Positions 52,641 through 61,594 of a DNA stretch of 64,000 bases are shown one piece after another; position 1 is the stretch's first letter; each line of letters starts with the position of its first letter. The position numbers and the translations under genes were made by a program. The stretch comes from an uncultured Maribacter sp. (GTDB lineage Bacteria > Bacteroidota > Bacteroidia > Flavobacteriales > Flavobacteriaceae), in contig CANNFY010000001.1 of assembly GCA_947504045.1 (NCBI GenBank), positions 806,001 through 870,000 on the forward strand, in the 5' to 3' direction. The notes below the pieces were generated by a model. It searched no databases, was not told the DNA's origin, and saw nothing but the letters and a program-made list of their open reading frames with translations.

Positions 52641-53921
52641 CTAAAAATATTGTCCTATACCAAATACAATACCGTTTGTAGCGTCTCCTCCTATTCCAAA
52701 ACCATAATCTAATCTAAAAACGGCGTTAAATATTTTTTTATGTATTAATCTAAAACCTACACCAGGATAAAGTCTGGTAGAAGAACCATCAAAAACTTGT
52801 GAAAATTCTTCTCCGGGTGTACGCCAAGATCCAGCATCTACAAAAGCATTACCTTGTACAACAAACCATCCTTTTTCATAAAATGTATGTCTGTATTCCG
52901 AATTTAAAACAATTGCTGCTGTTCCACGATCTACCGTAGTACCAACACCTCTTATATTTAATTGGTTGTCTAATGTAAACGGCGCAAAAGGAGAATCATC
53001 ATTGCCAAAAGCTGCTGCTAAACGTAATCTATTTGCCCAGTTACCTTTTTCTTTTACTTTCTTGTAGTAAATAAAATCGTTTCTAAAAGAGGTAAATGAA
53101 TCTAAAAAGTTTTCTGCAGGTTCATCACCTTCTAAAAACTGAACATACTGAGCCGTAAATTCGCTAACAATACCATCAAAATATTGATAATCTATATCTA
53201 AATCTACAAAACGATACACTCCTTTATAAATTAATTTATCTGCATTTAAAGAAAGTGGTGTGTCTGGAATAGGATTATCTCCTTCAAATAAATAAGATTC
53301 TTTAATATATGTTGCACCTAACTCTGCTTCATTTTTAAAGTCAAAAGAGAATAATAATTTAGCTTCCGCATTTTTAGAATTAAAGCGGTATTCTTTTTCA
53401 CCTTGTGTATAAAAAACAGGTTCTTGTGTGGTTAAATCTTGGTAGCTAATACCTACTCCTAATTTATCGCTAAATAAAAAAGGGTGCTCCCAATATGCGC
53501 CGTAGGAATTAAAAATATTTTTCTCGTAAAACCCTCCTAATAACTGATTGTTTCCGAATAGATTAAATTCAAAAGCAGAAATTCTATAGGAAAAACTACC
53601 ATCATTTGCAGTAGCAATTCGTAAACCAGGAATAATGGTAAAGTTTTCTACCACCTCATAAACTAAAACATATGTAGTATCTTTTTTACTTACAGAATAA
53701 GATGCACTTGCAATTCCAGGAAGTCTATTTAAACGTTCAATATCTGCAATTACTAAAACAGAGTCTAATTCTGAATTTACTTTGGTTTTAACTAAACGCC
53801 TTAAAAAAGATTCTTTTGTCTTTTTTAAACCGGTGAACTCTAATGCAGATATTATGTTTTCTTGAGCTATACTATTTGCACTTATAAACAGTGCAAGAAT
53901 TACTAAAAAATTTTTCATCAT
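52641..53921 (-). CDS. Omp85/BamA-TamA-like outer membrane protein
   Basis: A 426-residue exported protein (signal peptide ending SIAQ; the start may be the second Met, 3 bp in). A single POTRA-like domain covers about 22-95 (IISALEFTGLKKTKESFLRRLV, split here as ISALEFTGLKKT, then LNRLPGIASASYSV). A beta-barrel follows, with WxxP-type EHPFLFSDKLGVGISYQD and a C-terminus LDYGFGIGGDATNGIVFGIGQYF (split: LDYGFG...FGIGQYF, ending in Phe as in barrel signals). It is shorter than BamA, so a specialised relative of the TamA group is likelier. Substrate or function unknown. Confidence 0.8.
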   Translation of the reverse strand: MMKNFLVILALFISANSIAQENIISALEFTGLKKTKESFLRRLVKTKVNSELDSVLVIADIERLNRLPGIASASYSVSKKDTTYVLVYEVVENFTIIPGLRIATANDGSFSYRISAFEFNLFGNNQLLGGFYEKNIFNSYGAYWEHPFLFSDKLGVGISYQDLTTQEPVFYTQGEKEYRFNSKNAEAKLLFSFDFKNEAELGATYIKESYLFEGDNPIPDTPLSLNADKLIYKGVYRFVDLDIDYQYFDGIVSEFTAQYVQFLEGDEPAENFLDSFTSFRNDFIYYKKVKEKGNWANRLRLAAAFGNDDSPFAPFTLDNQLNIRGVGTTVDRGTAAIVLNSEYRHTFYEKGWFVVQGNAFVDAGSWRTPGEEFSQVFDGSSTRLYPGVGFRLIHKKIFNAVFRLDYGFGIGGDATNGIVFGIGQYF

Positions 53922-54059
53922 AATTTAATTTCACTCCTTAAGACGAAAAAAAACAGTATTCCATACGCAAGTATCTATAATTTTATAATTAATTGCGAAA
54001 AACTTGCTACTTATTTCAAGAAAAAAATATTTAAAAAAACCTCTAAATACGTATTACTA

Positions 54060-54722
54060 TTACGCTTTATTCTTATTATAATATGCTAATGCATGCTCAG
54101 GAATAGTTACTTGTTTAGACAATTTGTTATCCGAAATAGGAGGTAAGGCAACTTGTTTTATTGGAATAATACCTGCCCAAATAGGTAGTTCTTCGTCTGC
54201 CTTTTCATCTGCAACACCAACATCTCTTACTTTAGCAGACGCCGTATTAATTTGTAATGCCACAACTAGTGTTGCATTTCTTTCTTTATCTGTCATTTCT
54301 CTTAAACTGTTCCAACGGTCCGGAATCATTTGATCAACAATTGCCTTTAGTACTTTTGTTTTGTATTCATCTTCTATTATTTCTGATACAGAACCAAAAA
54401 TTGTTGCAGACCTATAGTTAACAGAATGATGAAAACCTGAACGTGCCAATACTAAACCATCTAAATGCATAATGGTTAAACTAGCCTCTTTGGCTTGTAA
54501 GAGTGCTAAAAGCATTCTATTTTTTAACGAACCATGTAGGTAAATTTTGTCCTCTATTCTGGCATATGCCATAGGAATACAAATAGCCTTACCTTCATAT
54601 ATATAACTAACATGAGCAATAAAACCAGCATCTACTATTGCATTAATCGTAGCAACATCATAAGTTGCTCTATTAGGCCCTCTTTTTACTTTATTTAAAT
54701 CGGTTATTTTATAATCTGACAT
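54060..54722 (-). CDS. Pyridoxamine 5'-phosphate oxidase family protein (flavin-binding split barrel)
   Basis: A 220-residue protein of the PNPOx-like FMN-binding fold. Visible: YDVATINAIVDAGFIAHVSYI, IPMAYARIEDKIYLHGSLKNRML (the split-barrel core with the SLKNRM flavin loop) and RSATIFGSVSEI. Typical members bind FMN or a related flavin; a true PNPOx has further residues I cannot confirm. It is the last gene of a minus-strand set with LysE and DUF1272, divergent from a MocR regulator, which links it to pyridoxal phosphate or amino-acid metabolism. Confidence 0.88.
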   Translation of the reverse strand: MSDYKITDLNKVKRGPNRATYDVATINAIVDAGFIAHVSYIYEGKAICIPMAYARIEDKIYLHGSLKNRMLLALLQAKEASLTIMHLDGLVLARSGFHHSVNYRSATIFGSVSEIIEDEYKTKVLKAIVDQMIPDRWNSLREMTDKERNATLVVALQINTASAKVRDVGVADEKADEELPIWAGIIPIKQVALPPISDNKLSKQVTIPEHALAYYNKNKA

Positions 54723-54754
54723 GTTTTGGTATTTATAATTTAAAAAATGTGTGT

Positions 54755-55387
54755 TTATTTTACTTTAGTAAGTGCCATTTTTACGGCTAGCCCAGTTAAT
54801 ACCGAACCCATAATCCATTTCTGAACCTTTAACCAAATTGGGTTTTTAGAAAACCAATTTGCCATTTTTGCAGCAGATATAATTATTAAAAAGTTTATAG
54901 AAAAGCTAATACCTATTTGTACCACACCCAATTCTAAACTCTGAAATAAAATAGAACCATATTCAGGTTTTATAAACTGTGGAAAAAAAGACAGGTAAAA
55001 CACAGCCATTTTTGGATTTAAGATATTGGTAAGCAATCCTATATTAAAAAGCTTAATTGAACTATCCGTTTTTAGATTATGATTCGTATTAAAAATTTTA
55101 CTTTTTGATGTTACAGTTTTATATGCCAAGTATAATAAATAGGATACCCCTAGTAACTTTACAAATATAAAGGCATACGGAACTGCAAAAAATATTGCAG
55201 TAAGACCAAAAGAAACTAATAGAATATGAAACAAAAAACCAAACATTACACCTATAAGAGATATAATACCAGCTTTTTTCCCTTGGGTTAAAGATCTAGA
55301 AATTAAATAAATCATATTAGGCCCTGGAGATAAAACCATTAGCAAAGCCGCTAATCCAAATAGCAATAAATCATATATTGGTATCAT
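54755..55387 (-). CDS. LysE family amino-acid exporter
   Basis: A 210-residue inner-membrane protein with six predicted helices. The family motif is visible as LSPGPNMIYLISRSLTQGKKAGI near the N-terminus (PGPNM, R-S-x-x-x-G), and NPKMAVFYLSFFPQFI in the middle. LysE/RhtB proteins export amino acids or related metabolites. It is the middle gene of the DUF1272-LysE-PNPOx set; export of a compound whose intracellular level is sensed by the neighbouring MocR protein is plausible. Confidence 0.92.
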   Translation of the reverse strand: MIPIYDLLLFGLAALLMVLSPGPNMIYLISRSLTQGKKAGIISLIGVMFGFLFHILLVSFGLTAIFFAVPYAFIFVKLLGVSYLLYLAYKTVTSKSKIFNTNHNLKTDSSIKLFNIGLLTNILNPKMAVFYLSFFPQFIKPEYGSILFQSLELGVVQIGISFSINFLIIISAAKMANWFSKNPIWLKVQKWIMGSVLTGLAVKMALTKVK

Positions 55388-55408
55388 AATATATAAGGGT
55401 TGAATAAA

Positions 55409-55648
55409 TTATAAATTTGAAACTGGCTTATAAACAACCTTCTTGCTTGCTGGGTGTTTTAATAACATAGGTGCAGGTCTTATAGGGCGTTTTTCAAAGC
55501 CACCACCACAATTTGGACAAACATTATGTAAAACACCTGTTACACAGTCTACACAAAAAGTACATTCGTAAGTACATATCATAGCTTCTAAACTATCTGG
55601 TAATAAGGCTTTATTGCAATTTTCACAACTAGGTCTAATTTCTAACAT
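55409..55648 (-). CDS. DUF1272 zinc-ribbon-like small protein
   Basis: A 79-residue protein with CxxC-type pairs: CENC (9-12), CTYECTFCVDC (24-34), and CPNCGGGFEKRPIRP near 48. This cysteine arrangement and the RPIRPAPMLLKHP end are those of DUF1272, a family of small putative zinc-binding proteins. Function unknown. First gene of the minus-strand set, starting 97 bp from the MocR start. Confidence 0.88.
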   Translation of the reverse strand: MLEIRPSCENCNKALLPDSLEAMICTYECTFCVDCVTGVLHNVCPNCGGGFEKRPIRPAPMLLKHPASKKVVYKPVSNL

Positions 55649-55701
55649 AATATTTTTTTTAATGTTAAAATCTTAATTCTAGAATAAAATTAATACATTA
55701 A

Positions 55702-55747
55702 TGGACTAGTAAGATAATCCAGATATAAATTAATAAGTAGTCCAGAT
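55702..55747. promoter_or_regulatory. Probable MocR operator in the divergent intergenic region
   Basis: Two direct copies of TARTCCAGAT at 55715-55724 and 55738-55747 (23 bp apart; they differ at one base) plus an inverted TGGACTA at 55702-55708. The second copy covers the ATG of the regulator gene (55746). MocR proteins bind direct repeats near their own promoter. Confidence 0.5.
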
Positions 55748-57230
55748 GATTCCGTATAAATCTATCATACATATAAATAAAGAAAAAGGTAATGCCATAT
55801 ATTTACAACTTACCAATGCATTTATTGGGCTTATAAAAGATGGTACTTTAATTTCTGGGTCAAAATTACCTAGCTCTAGAAAATTGTCCGAATTATTACA
55901 AATTCATAGAAAAACGGTTCTTGCCTGTTATGAAGAATTACAACTACAAGGTTGGATTACTACACTACCACAAAAAGGAACTTTTGTAAGCTCTAAGGTT
56001 CCAATTATTGTTCAAAAAGACTTTTTACAAAATAAAGAAACTGCAAAAAGTGAAAAAGCTGGGTTTCACTTTTATAAAAATGAGCACTTAATAGCACATA
56101 CAGATAAAGCTAATACTTCTACTATTTATATAAACGATGGTATTCCTGATACAAGATTAGCACCACTAAAAGAACTAGCCATTATATATAGAAATATTGT
56201 TGCAAAAAAAAATACCATACAGTTTATTAATTATGGTACTGCACACGGTAACAATTATTTAAGAGAAAATATAGCAAAATATTTAAATGAAACAAGAGGG
56301 CTAAAAATTACAAAAGATAATGTCTTAATTACAAGAGGAAGCCAAATGGGAATTTACTTAGCTGCACAATTAATAGTAAAACCTAAAGATTGTATTGTGG
56401 TAGGGGAAACCAACTATATATCTGCTGATAAAACATTTTTACATGAAGGCGCAATACTAAAAAGAGTAAAAGTAGATGCAGATGGTTTATGCATAAAATC
56501 TTTAGAAAAAATTTGCAAAAAAAATAGAGTAAAAGCTATATATATAACATCGCACCATCATCATCCTACAACCGTAACACTTTCCGCAGAACGGAGAATA
56601 GCAATTCTGCAATTAGCAAAAAAATACAAGTTTGCAATTTTAGAAGATGATTATGATTATGATTTTCATTACAGTCATTCGCCCATACTTCCATTAGCAA
56701 GCCATGATAAAAATGGAAATGTAATGTATTTAGGTTCTATATGTAAAAGTGTTGCTCCAGTTTTTAGAGTTGGCTACATGGTTGCAACAAAAGATGTTAT
56801 TGATGAAGCTGCAATTAGAAGAAAATATATGGATAGGCAAGGAGATGCTCTTTTAGAAATTACATTTTCTAAATTTATTGCAAGTGGAGACCTACAAAGG
56901 CACACGAATAAAGTATTAAAAATTTATAAAGAGCGAAGAGATTTTTTCTGCAAACTTTTAAAAGAAGAATTATCTGAATTTATAAATTTTGAAATTCCTA
57001 AAGGCGGAATGGCAGTATGGGTACAACTAAACAAAAAGTACAATTGGGAGCAAATATCTAAAGTTGCAAAAACACACCAACTAGAAATTACAGATTGGAA
57101 AAATTATGATCCAACAAATTCTAAACATAACGGAATGCGATTTGGTTTTGCAGCATATAACGTAGAAGAAATACATAATTTAATACATCGTCTAAAAAAC
57201 ACTTTTTCAGAAATAAAAAACTATAATTAA
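55746..57230 (+). CDS. MocR-type transcription regulator (GntR DNA-binding domain fused to aminotransferase-like domain)
   Basis: A 494-residue protein. Residues about 10-80 form a GntR winged helix-turn-helix (GSKLPSSRKLSELLQIHRKTVLACYEEL split as SKLPSSRKLSELL and TVLACYEEL). About 125-485 is a class I aminotransferase fold: TRGSQMGIYLAAQL, ILEDDYDYDFHY (PLP-contacting Asp/Tyr), and GSICKSVAPVFRVGY with the PLP lysine. It senses PLP-linked metabolites. It is divergent from DUF1272-LysE-PNPOx and probably controls that set and itself. Confidence 0.92.
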   Translation: MIPYKSIIHINKEKGNAIYLQLTNAFIGLIKDGTLISGSKLPSSRKLSELLQIHRKTVLACYEELQLQGWITTLPQKGTFVSSKVPIIVQKDFLQNKETAKSEKAGFHFYKNEHLIAHTDKANTSTIYINDGIPDTRLAPLKELAIIYRNIVAKKNTIQFINYGTAHGNNYLRENIAKYLNETRGLKITKDNVLITRGSQMGIYLAAQLIVKPKDCIVVGETNYISADKTFLHEGAILKRVKVDADGLCIKSLEKICKKNRVKAIYITSHHHHPTTVTLSAERRIAILQLAKKYKFAILEDDYDYDFHYSHSPILPLASHDKNGNVMYLGSICKSVAPVFRVGYMVATKDVIDEAAIRRKYMDRQGDALLEITFSKFIASGDLQRHTNKVLKIYKERRDFFCKLLKEELSEFINFEIPKGGMAVWVQLNKKYNWEQISKVAKTHQLEITDWKNYDPTNSKHNGMRFGFAAYNVEEIHNLIHRLKNTFSEIKNYN

Positions 57231-57316
57231 AACGTTTAATGCTTTAAAAACACACTCGCCTTATCTACCGTTTAAAAAAAATTAAAACCCCTACAAACAG
57301 CCTTAAAACAAGACAG

Positions 57317-57352
57317 TGAAATAAAAAATACCAATTGATATTTTTTATTTCA
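57317..57352. terminator. A/T-only hairpin between MocR and glnS genes
   Basis: TGAAATAAAAAATA (57317-57330) is perfectly complementary to TATTTTTTATTTCA (57339-57352), 8-nt loop. It lies between the two converging genes, a likely bidirectional terminator, although the stem has only one G-C pair region. Confidence 0.6.
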
Positions 57353-57370
57353 TTGATAAAATTTATAGTC

Positions 57371-59053
57371 CTATTTTTCTGCAATTTTAGCCCAAGAATC
57401 TCTAAGTCCAACAGTTTTGTTAAAAACCAATTTTTCGGAACTAGAATCTGTATCTACACAAAAATATCCTAAACGTTGAAATTGAACTCTATCTCCAATT
57501 TTAGCATCTTTAAGATGTGGTTCTAAAAAACCCTTTATAACTTGTAAAGAATCTGGATTTATAAACTCTAAAAAATCTTTGTCTTTATGCGTATCAGGAC
57601 TTTCATCTGTAAATAAACGATCATACAAACGAACTTCTGCTTCTACAGCATGTTTTATAGAAACCCAATGCAAGGTTCCTTTTACTTTTCTAAGACTTTC
57701 TTCTGTACCACTACCACTTTTACTTTTTGGATCGTACGTACATTGCACTTCAATAATATTCCCATCGGTATCTTTTGTACAAGACTCAGCCTTAATAATA
57801 TATGCATTCTTTAAACGAACTTCTTTACCTAGCTTAAGTCTAAAGAATTTTTTATTAGCTTCTTCTCTAAAATCTTCTTTTTCTATATAAAACTCTCTAG
57901 AAAAAGGAACTTTTCTAGAACCTGCAGATTCATCTTCCGGGTTATTTTCTGCATCTAACCATTCTTCTTCTCCTTCAGGGTAATTCGTAATTACCACTTT
58001 TAAAGGGTCTAAAACTGCCATTACTCTAGGCGCAACTTTATTTAAATGGTTACGAACTTGAAACTCTAATAAAGAAACATCTATTAAATTATCTCTTTTA
58101 GCAATACCAATGGTTTCTGTAAAATTACGTATAGATTCTGGTGTATAACCTCTTCTTCGTAAACCAGAAATTGTTGGCATTCTTGGATCATCCCAAGAGT
58201 CAACCACACCATTTTCTACTAGTTGTGCAAGTTTTCTTTTACTAACTACGGTATGACTTAAGTTTCTTCGAGCAAATTCTCTTTGTTTAGGTCTTACCTT
58301 TTTTGCATCATAAACTTGATCCAAAAACCAGTCATATAATTCACGGTGCATGGCAAATTCTAAAGTACAAAAAGAGTGCGAAACTTGTTCTATATAATCA
58401 CTTTCACCGTGTGTCCAATCATACATTGGATAAATACACCAATCGGTATTTGTCCTATGGTGTGCTTTATGCAATACACGGTACATAATTGGATCACGCA
58501 TAAGCATATTAGAAGAAGTCATATCTATTTTAGCACGTAAAACGTGTGTGCCTTCTTCAAATTCACCATTTTTCATTTGGTTAAACAGTGCTAAATTTTC
58601 TTTTACAGAACGATCTCTATTAGGGCTATTAGTACCAGGTTGCGTAGGTGTTCCTTTTTGCGCAGCCATTTCTTCAGAAGATTGGTTGTCTACATAGGCT
58701 TTCTCATTCTTAATTAAATAAATGGCCCAATCGTATAATTGCTGAAAATAATCTGAAGCATACCTTTCGGTATCCCAAGTGTAACCCAACCATTTTACAT
58801 CTTTCTTTATAGCGTCTACAAACTCCTGCTCTTCTTTAGCAGGGTTAGTATCATCAAAACGTAAATTAACGGGGGCATTATAACGTAAACCAAGACCAAA
58901 GTTTAAAGAGATAGAACTTGCGTGTCCTATATGTAAATATCCATTTGGTTCTGGAGGAAAACGAAAACGTAATTGCTCTTTTGGAAAATTATTTGCAAGA
59001 TCTTCCTCAACAATATGTTCTATAAAATTTAACGCTTTTGAATCGTCGCTCAT
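57371..59053 (-). CDS. glnS: Glutaminyl-tRNA synthetase
   Basis: A 560-residue class I synthetase that charges tRNA-Gln directly. The HIGH motif is at 41-44 (GYLHIGHASS) in PPEPNGYLHIGH, the KMSKS-type loop is VVSKRKL near residue 268, and VNLRFDDTNPAKEE and DWTHGESDYIEQ are conserved GlnRS features. The C-terminal part is the two-barrel anticodon-binding domain. Length is normal for bacterial GlnRS. It is preceded by its own TACTTTTG -7 box. Confidence 0.97.
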   Translation of the reverse strand: MSDDSKALNFIEHIVEEDLANNFPKEQLRFRFPPEPNGYLHIGHASSISLNFGLGLRYNAPVNLRFDDTNPAKEEQEFVDAIKKDVKWLGYTWDTERYASDYFQQLYDWAIYLIKNEKAYVDNQSSEEMAAQKGTPTQPGTNSPNRDRSVKENLALFNQMKNGEFEEGTHVLRAKIDMTSSNMLMRDPIMYRVLHKAHHRTNTDWCIYPMYDWTHGESDYIEQVSHSFCTLEFAMHRELYDWFLDQVYDAKKVRPKQREFARRNLSHTVVSKRKLAQLVENGVVDSWDDPRMPTISGLRRRGYTPESIRNFTETIGIAKRDNLIDVSLLEFQVRNHLNKVAPRVMAVLDPLKVVITNYPEGEEEWLDAENNPEDESAGSRKVPFSREFYIEKEDFREEANKKFFRLKLGKEVRLKNAYIIKAESCTKDTDGNIIEVQCTYDPKSKSGSGTEESLRKVKGTLHWVSIKHAVEAEVRLYDRLFTDESPDTHKDKDFLEFINPDSLQVIKGFLEPHLKDAKIGDRVQFQRLGYFCVDTDSSSEKLVFNKTVGLRDSWAKIAEK

Positions 59054-59073
59054 TCTTTCTAATATTTTAACTA

Positions 59074-59081
59074 CAAAAGTA
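59074..59081 (-). promoter_or_regulatory. Candidate -7 box for glnS
   Basis: The minus strand reads TACTTTTG, an exact TAnnTTTG match, 20 nt upstream of the ATG at 59053. No well-spaced -33 element seen. Confidence 0.4.
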
Positions 59082-59136
59082 GCAAAAATGCAGTAATACT
59101 GGCGCTTAAAAAATGTAGACTCTACAATAAAAGCAT

Positions 59137-59202
59137 TTCACAACACATTTAAATCGCCATACAACATTAAATTTTATTAGGCGTAACTATTTAACATATT
59201 TG
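59137..59202 (+). promoter_or_regulatory. Operator/promoter of the second adhesin locus: 21-bp direct repeat plus -7 box (site 3)
   Basis: TTCACAACA at 59137-59145, and CATACAACA (same ACAACA core) exactly 21 bp downstream at 59158-59166. Then 28 nt and CATATTTG at 59195-59202 (7 of 8 to TAnnTTTG). The spacing matches sites 1 and 4. The leader to the ATG at 59338 is about 130 nt. Confidence 0.6.
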
Positions 59203-59337
59203 TAGTTATATACTTATGAAATGCAAAAAAAATAGGTTTAAATACCATATTTTAAATAAATCTACGTTATAGAACAACAATTTAAACGTGTAAGCGAGAA
59301 TAAAATAAATAGTAGTAACCCAAAACTACACCTACTT

Positions 59338-61590
59338 ATGAAACAAAAACTACCTTACCTAAACGTACTTCCCTTACTATTTTTCCTATTTATAGGATCA
59401 CTAACAGTAAGCGCACAGGCTATTATTTTAAATGCCCCAGAACCTGCAGATAATCCAAATACAGGTGGAACAGATCCTTGGTCTGCTATTTGTGCTGGTA
59501 ATGGAGGGTTTAATGAATATTATGCAAATATATCATGGGCAGGAACAGCAAACTCTGCTAATGTGTTTATACTAGAACTTTCTGATGCAAACGGAGATTT
59601 TTCATCTCCAACAGAATTGGCTAGAGCAACAGATAAAAACACAACAACCGATTTTGATTTACAATTTGCTATACCTACAACAACAAGAGGTAATGGATAT
59701 AAAATGCGTGTACGTAGTACTGATCCTGTAAAAACTAGTGCCGAATCTGAAGCGTACCATATGTATTATATGGATATAACTTCTAATTTAAATATTAGCG
59801 AAATAGGAGATGGTGTACCACCGGGTAGTATTTGTAGTGATACTGCTATAACATTACAAGTAGATAACATTAGTAATCCAGAAACGTATCAATACATTTG
59901 GTTTAGAAGTGGTACAGAATTAACTTCAGAAAAAGGACATACTATTAATGCCAGTATATCTGGAATATATTATGCTTTTATAGATTATGGTGACACTTGT
60001 ACAGGATCCGGTAATACAGATTCTAATTATGTAGACGTAACCATTGGAGCTACAGGTTCTGGTATTGCAATAAATACGCCAACTAAAACCGCTTTATGTA
60101 ATGGAGATACAGAAACGCTTACTATAAATTTAACAGACCCAACCTGGTCTTACCAATGGTATAAAGATTCTGTACTAATTTCTGGAGCAAATACAGAAAC
60201 GTATGTAGTAGATGCAAATAATGCAGGTTTTGAAGGAGACTATCAAGTAGAAATATCTGGACCAGATATTTGTACAGAAAAATCTGAAGCAGTAACAATT
60301 ACAAACGCAGATAACTTTACGGTAACTAGAAACAACGGAGCAAATGTAGTAGTTCTACCTTCGCAACCGCAAACACTTAGTGTTACCACAACAGCAGATA
60401 CTCCTAGTTACCAATGGTATAGAAATAATACAATGGTAAGTGGAGCAACAAATAGTACATTAGATATTACACAAGATGGTACGTATTATGTAGAGGTTAC
60501 ACAGGCAGGTGGTACTTGCCCAGGAACCATAAAAAATTCTGAATCTACAGTTGCTGTAGTTCCGGCATCATTAGAAATTAACATAGATTATACCGCAGCA
60601 TATACTGCATGTGTTTCTACATCTACAGTATTAGAAGTAACAACAATAAATGCTGTAGCAACAGATGGAACCAAAACAGATGTTACCACTTCTATTATAG
60701 ATAGTTTTACTTACCAATGGAAAAAAGATGGTGTAGATATATCTGGTGCTACAAGTAAAACAATTAGTCTAACTGATATTTCTGAAAATGGAAATTATGA
60801 AGTGGACGGAACTGTTGAAAGTTATAACGAAACATCAAATACATTAGGAGTACAATTACTTACAAATGAAACTGTAACAATTAGCAGTACAAGTACAACT
60901 TATTGTAATTCTAGTGATGTTATTACAATTTCAACAACAACAGATTTAACAACAGAAACATATTCTTGGCAATTAAATGGTACTTCTATAAATACTACAG
61001 ATGAAGTATTAACAATAGCAGAAGCAGGAACCTATACATTAGCTTTAGAAAAAAATGGATGCCAATTAGTATCTAATAGTGTTATTATTTCTCCATTAGA
61101 TGATAGCTTAATAACGTTAGATATAGATGGTGAAGTGGTTTTTCCAGAAGGAAGCTCTAAAACTGTAACCGCATCTGGTGGAACAGCATACCGCTGGTTA
61201 GATGCTACAGGTATAGAATTAGGAAGTACAGATTCCTACACATTTACACAAGAAGGTGAATATGTATTAATTGCAAATATTGACAATTGCGAAATTAGTA
61301 AACCTATTACGGTTGTTTATCAAGATTTATTTAATGTTCCAAATGTAATTACTCCAAACGGAGATGGTTCTAATGATCAGTGGGTAATACCAAATACCTA
61401 TTCTAATAAATCTGATATTAATGTAGTTATTTATACCGATAAAGGTTTAGAACTACTTAATGTAAATGGTTACCAGAACAACTGGCCAGAGTCTACTACA
61501 TCATTTGCCAAACAAAATATGGTGTTCTATTATGTAATAAAGAATGCCAACGAAACTCTTAAACAAGGTACAATTACAGTTATCCGTTAA
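59338..61590 (+). CDS. 750-residue T9SS-exported Ig-like repeat protein with type B sorting domain
   Basis: Signal peptide over residues 1-27 (LLFFLFIGSLTVSAQ). About six Ig-like/PKD-like repeats carry the Y-x-W core near 182, 271, 358, 459, 541 and 617 (YQWYKDS, YQWYRNN, YQWKKDG, YSWQLNG, YRWLDAT), each with a G(T/N)Y-type strand later. The C-terminal sorting domain about 665-750 has NVITPNGDGSNDQW and ends with QGTITVIR, a type B gliding-motility-associated domain. It is expected on the surface through T9SS. The PorP-like gene starts 4 bp after its stop. Confidence 0.92.
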   Translation: MKQKLPYLNVLPLLFFLFIGSLTVSAQAIILNAPEPADNPNTGGTDPWSAICAGNGGFNEYYANISWAGTANSANVFILELSDANGDFSSPTELARATDKNTTTDFDLQFAIPTTTRGNGYKMRVRSTDPVKTSAESEAYHMYYMDITSNLNISEIGDGVPPGSICSDTAITLQVDNISNPETYQYIWFRSGTELTSEKGHTINASISGIYYAFIDYGDTCTGSGNTDSNYVDVTIGATGSGIAINTPTKTALCNGDTETLTINLTDPTWSYQWYKDSVLISGANTETYVVDANNAGFEGDYQVEISGPDICTEKSEAVTITNADNFTVTRNNGANVVVLPSQPQTLSVTTTADTPSYQWYRNNTMVSGATNSTLDITQDGTYYVEVTQAGGTCPGTIKNSESTVAVVPASLEINIDYTAAYTACVSTSTVLEVTTINAVATDGTKTDVTTSIIDSFTYQWKKDGVDISGATSKTISLTDISENGNYEVDGTVESYNETSNTLGVQLLTNETVTISSTSTTYCNSSDVITISTTTDLTTETYSWQLNGTSINTTDEVLTIAEAGTYTLALEKNGCQLVSNSVIISPLDDSLITLDIDGEVVFPEGSSKTVTASGGTAYRWLDATGIELGSTDSYTFTQEGEYVLIANIDNCEISKPITVVYQDLFNVPNVITPNGDGSNDQWVIPNTYSNKSDINVVIYTDKGLELLNVNGYQNNWPESTTSFAKQNMVFYYVIKNANETLKQGTITVIR

Positions 61591-61594
61591 CAAG

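Noticed and set aside
55622-55631. TTCACAACT as a further copy of the adhesin operator
   Set aside because: It lies inside the DUF1272 coding region, has no partner 21 bp away and no -7 box at the right distance.
61501-61594. An upstream in-frame start for the PorP fusion gene overlapping the adhesin gene end
   Set aside because: The ATG at 61595 gives a proper signal peptide right at the N-terminus, and the longer version would place about 17 polar residues before it.
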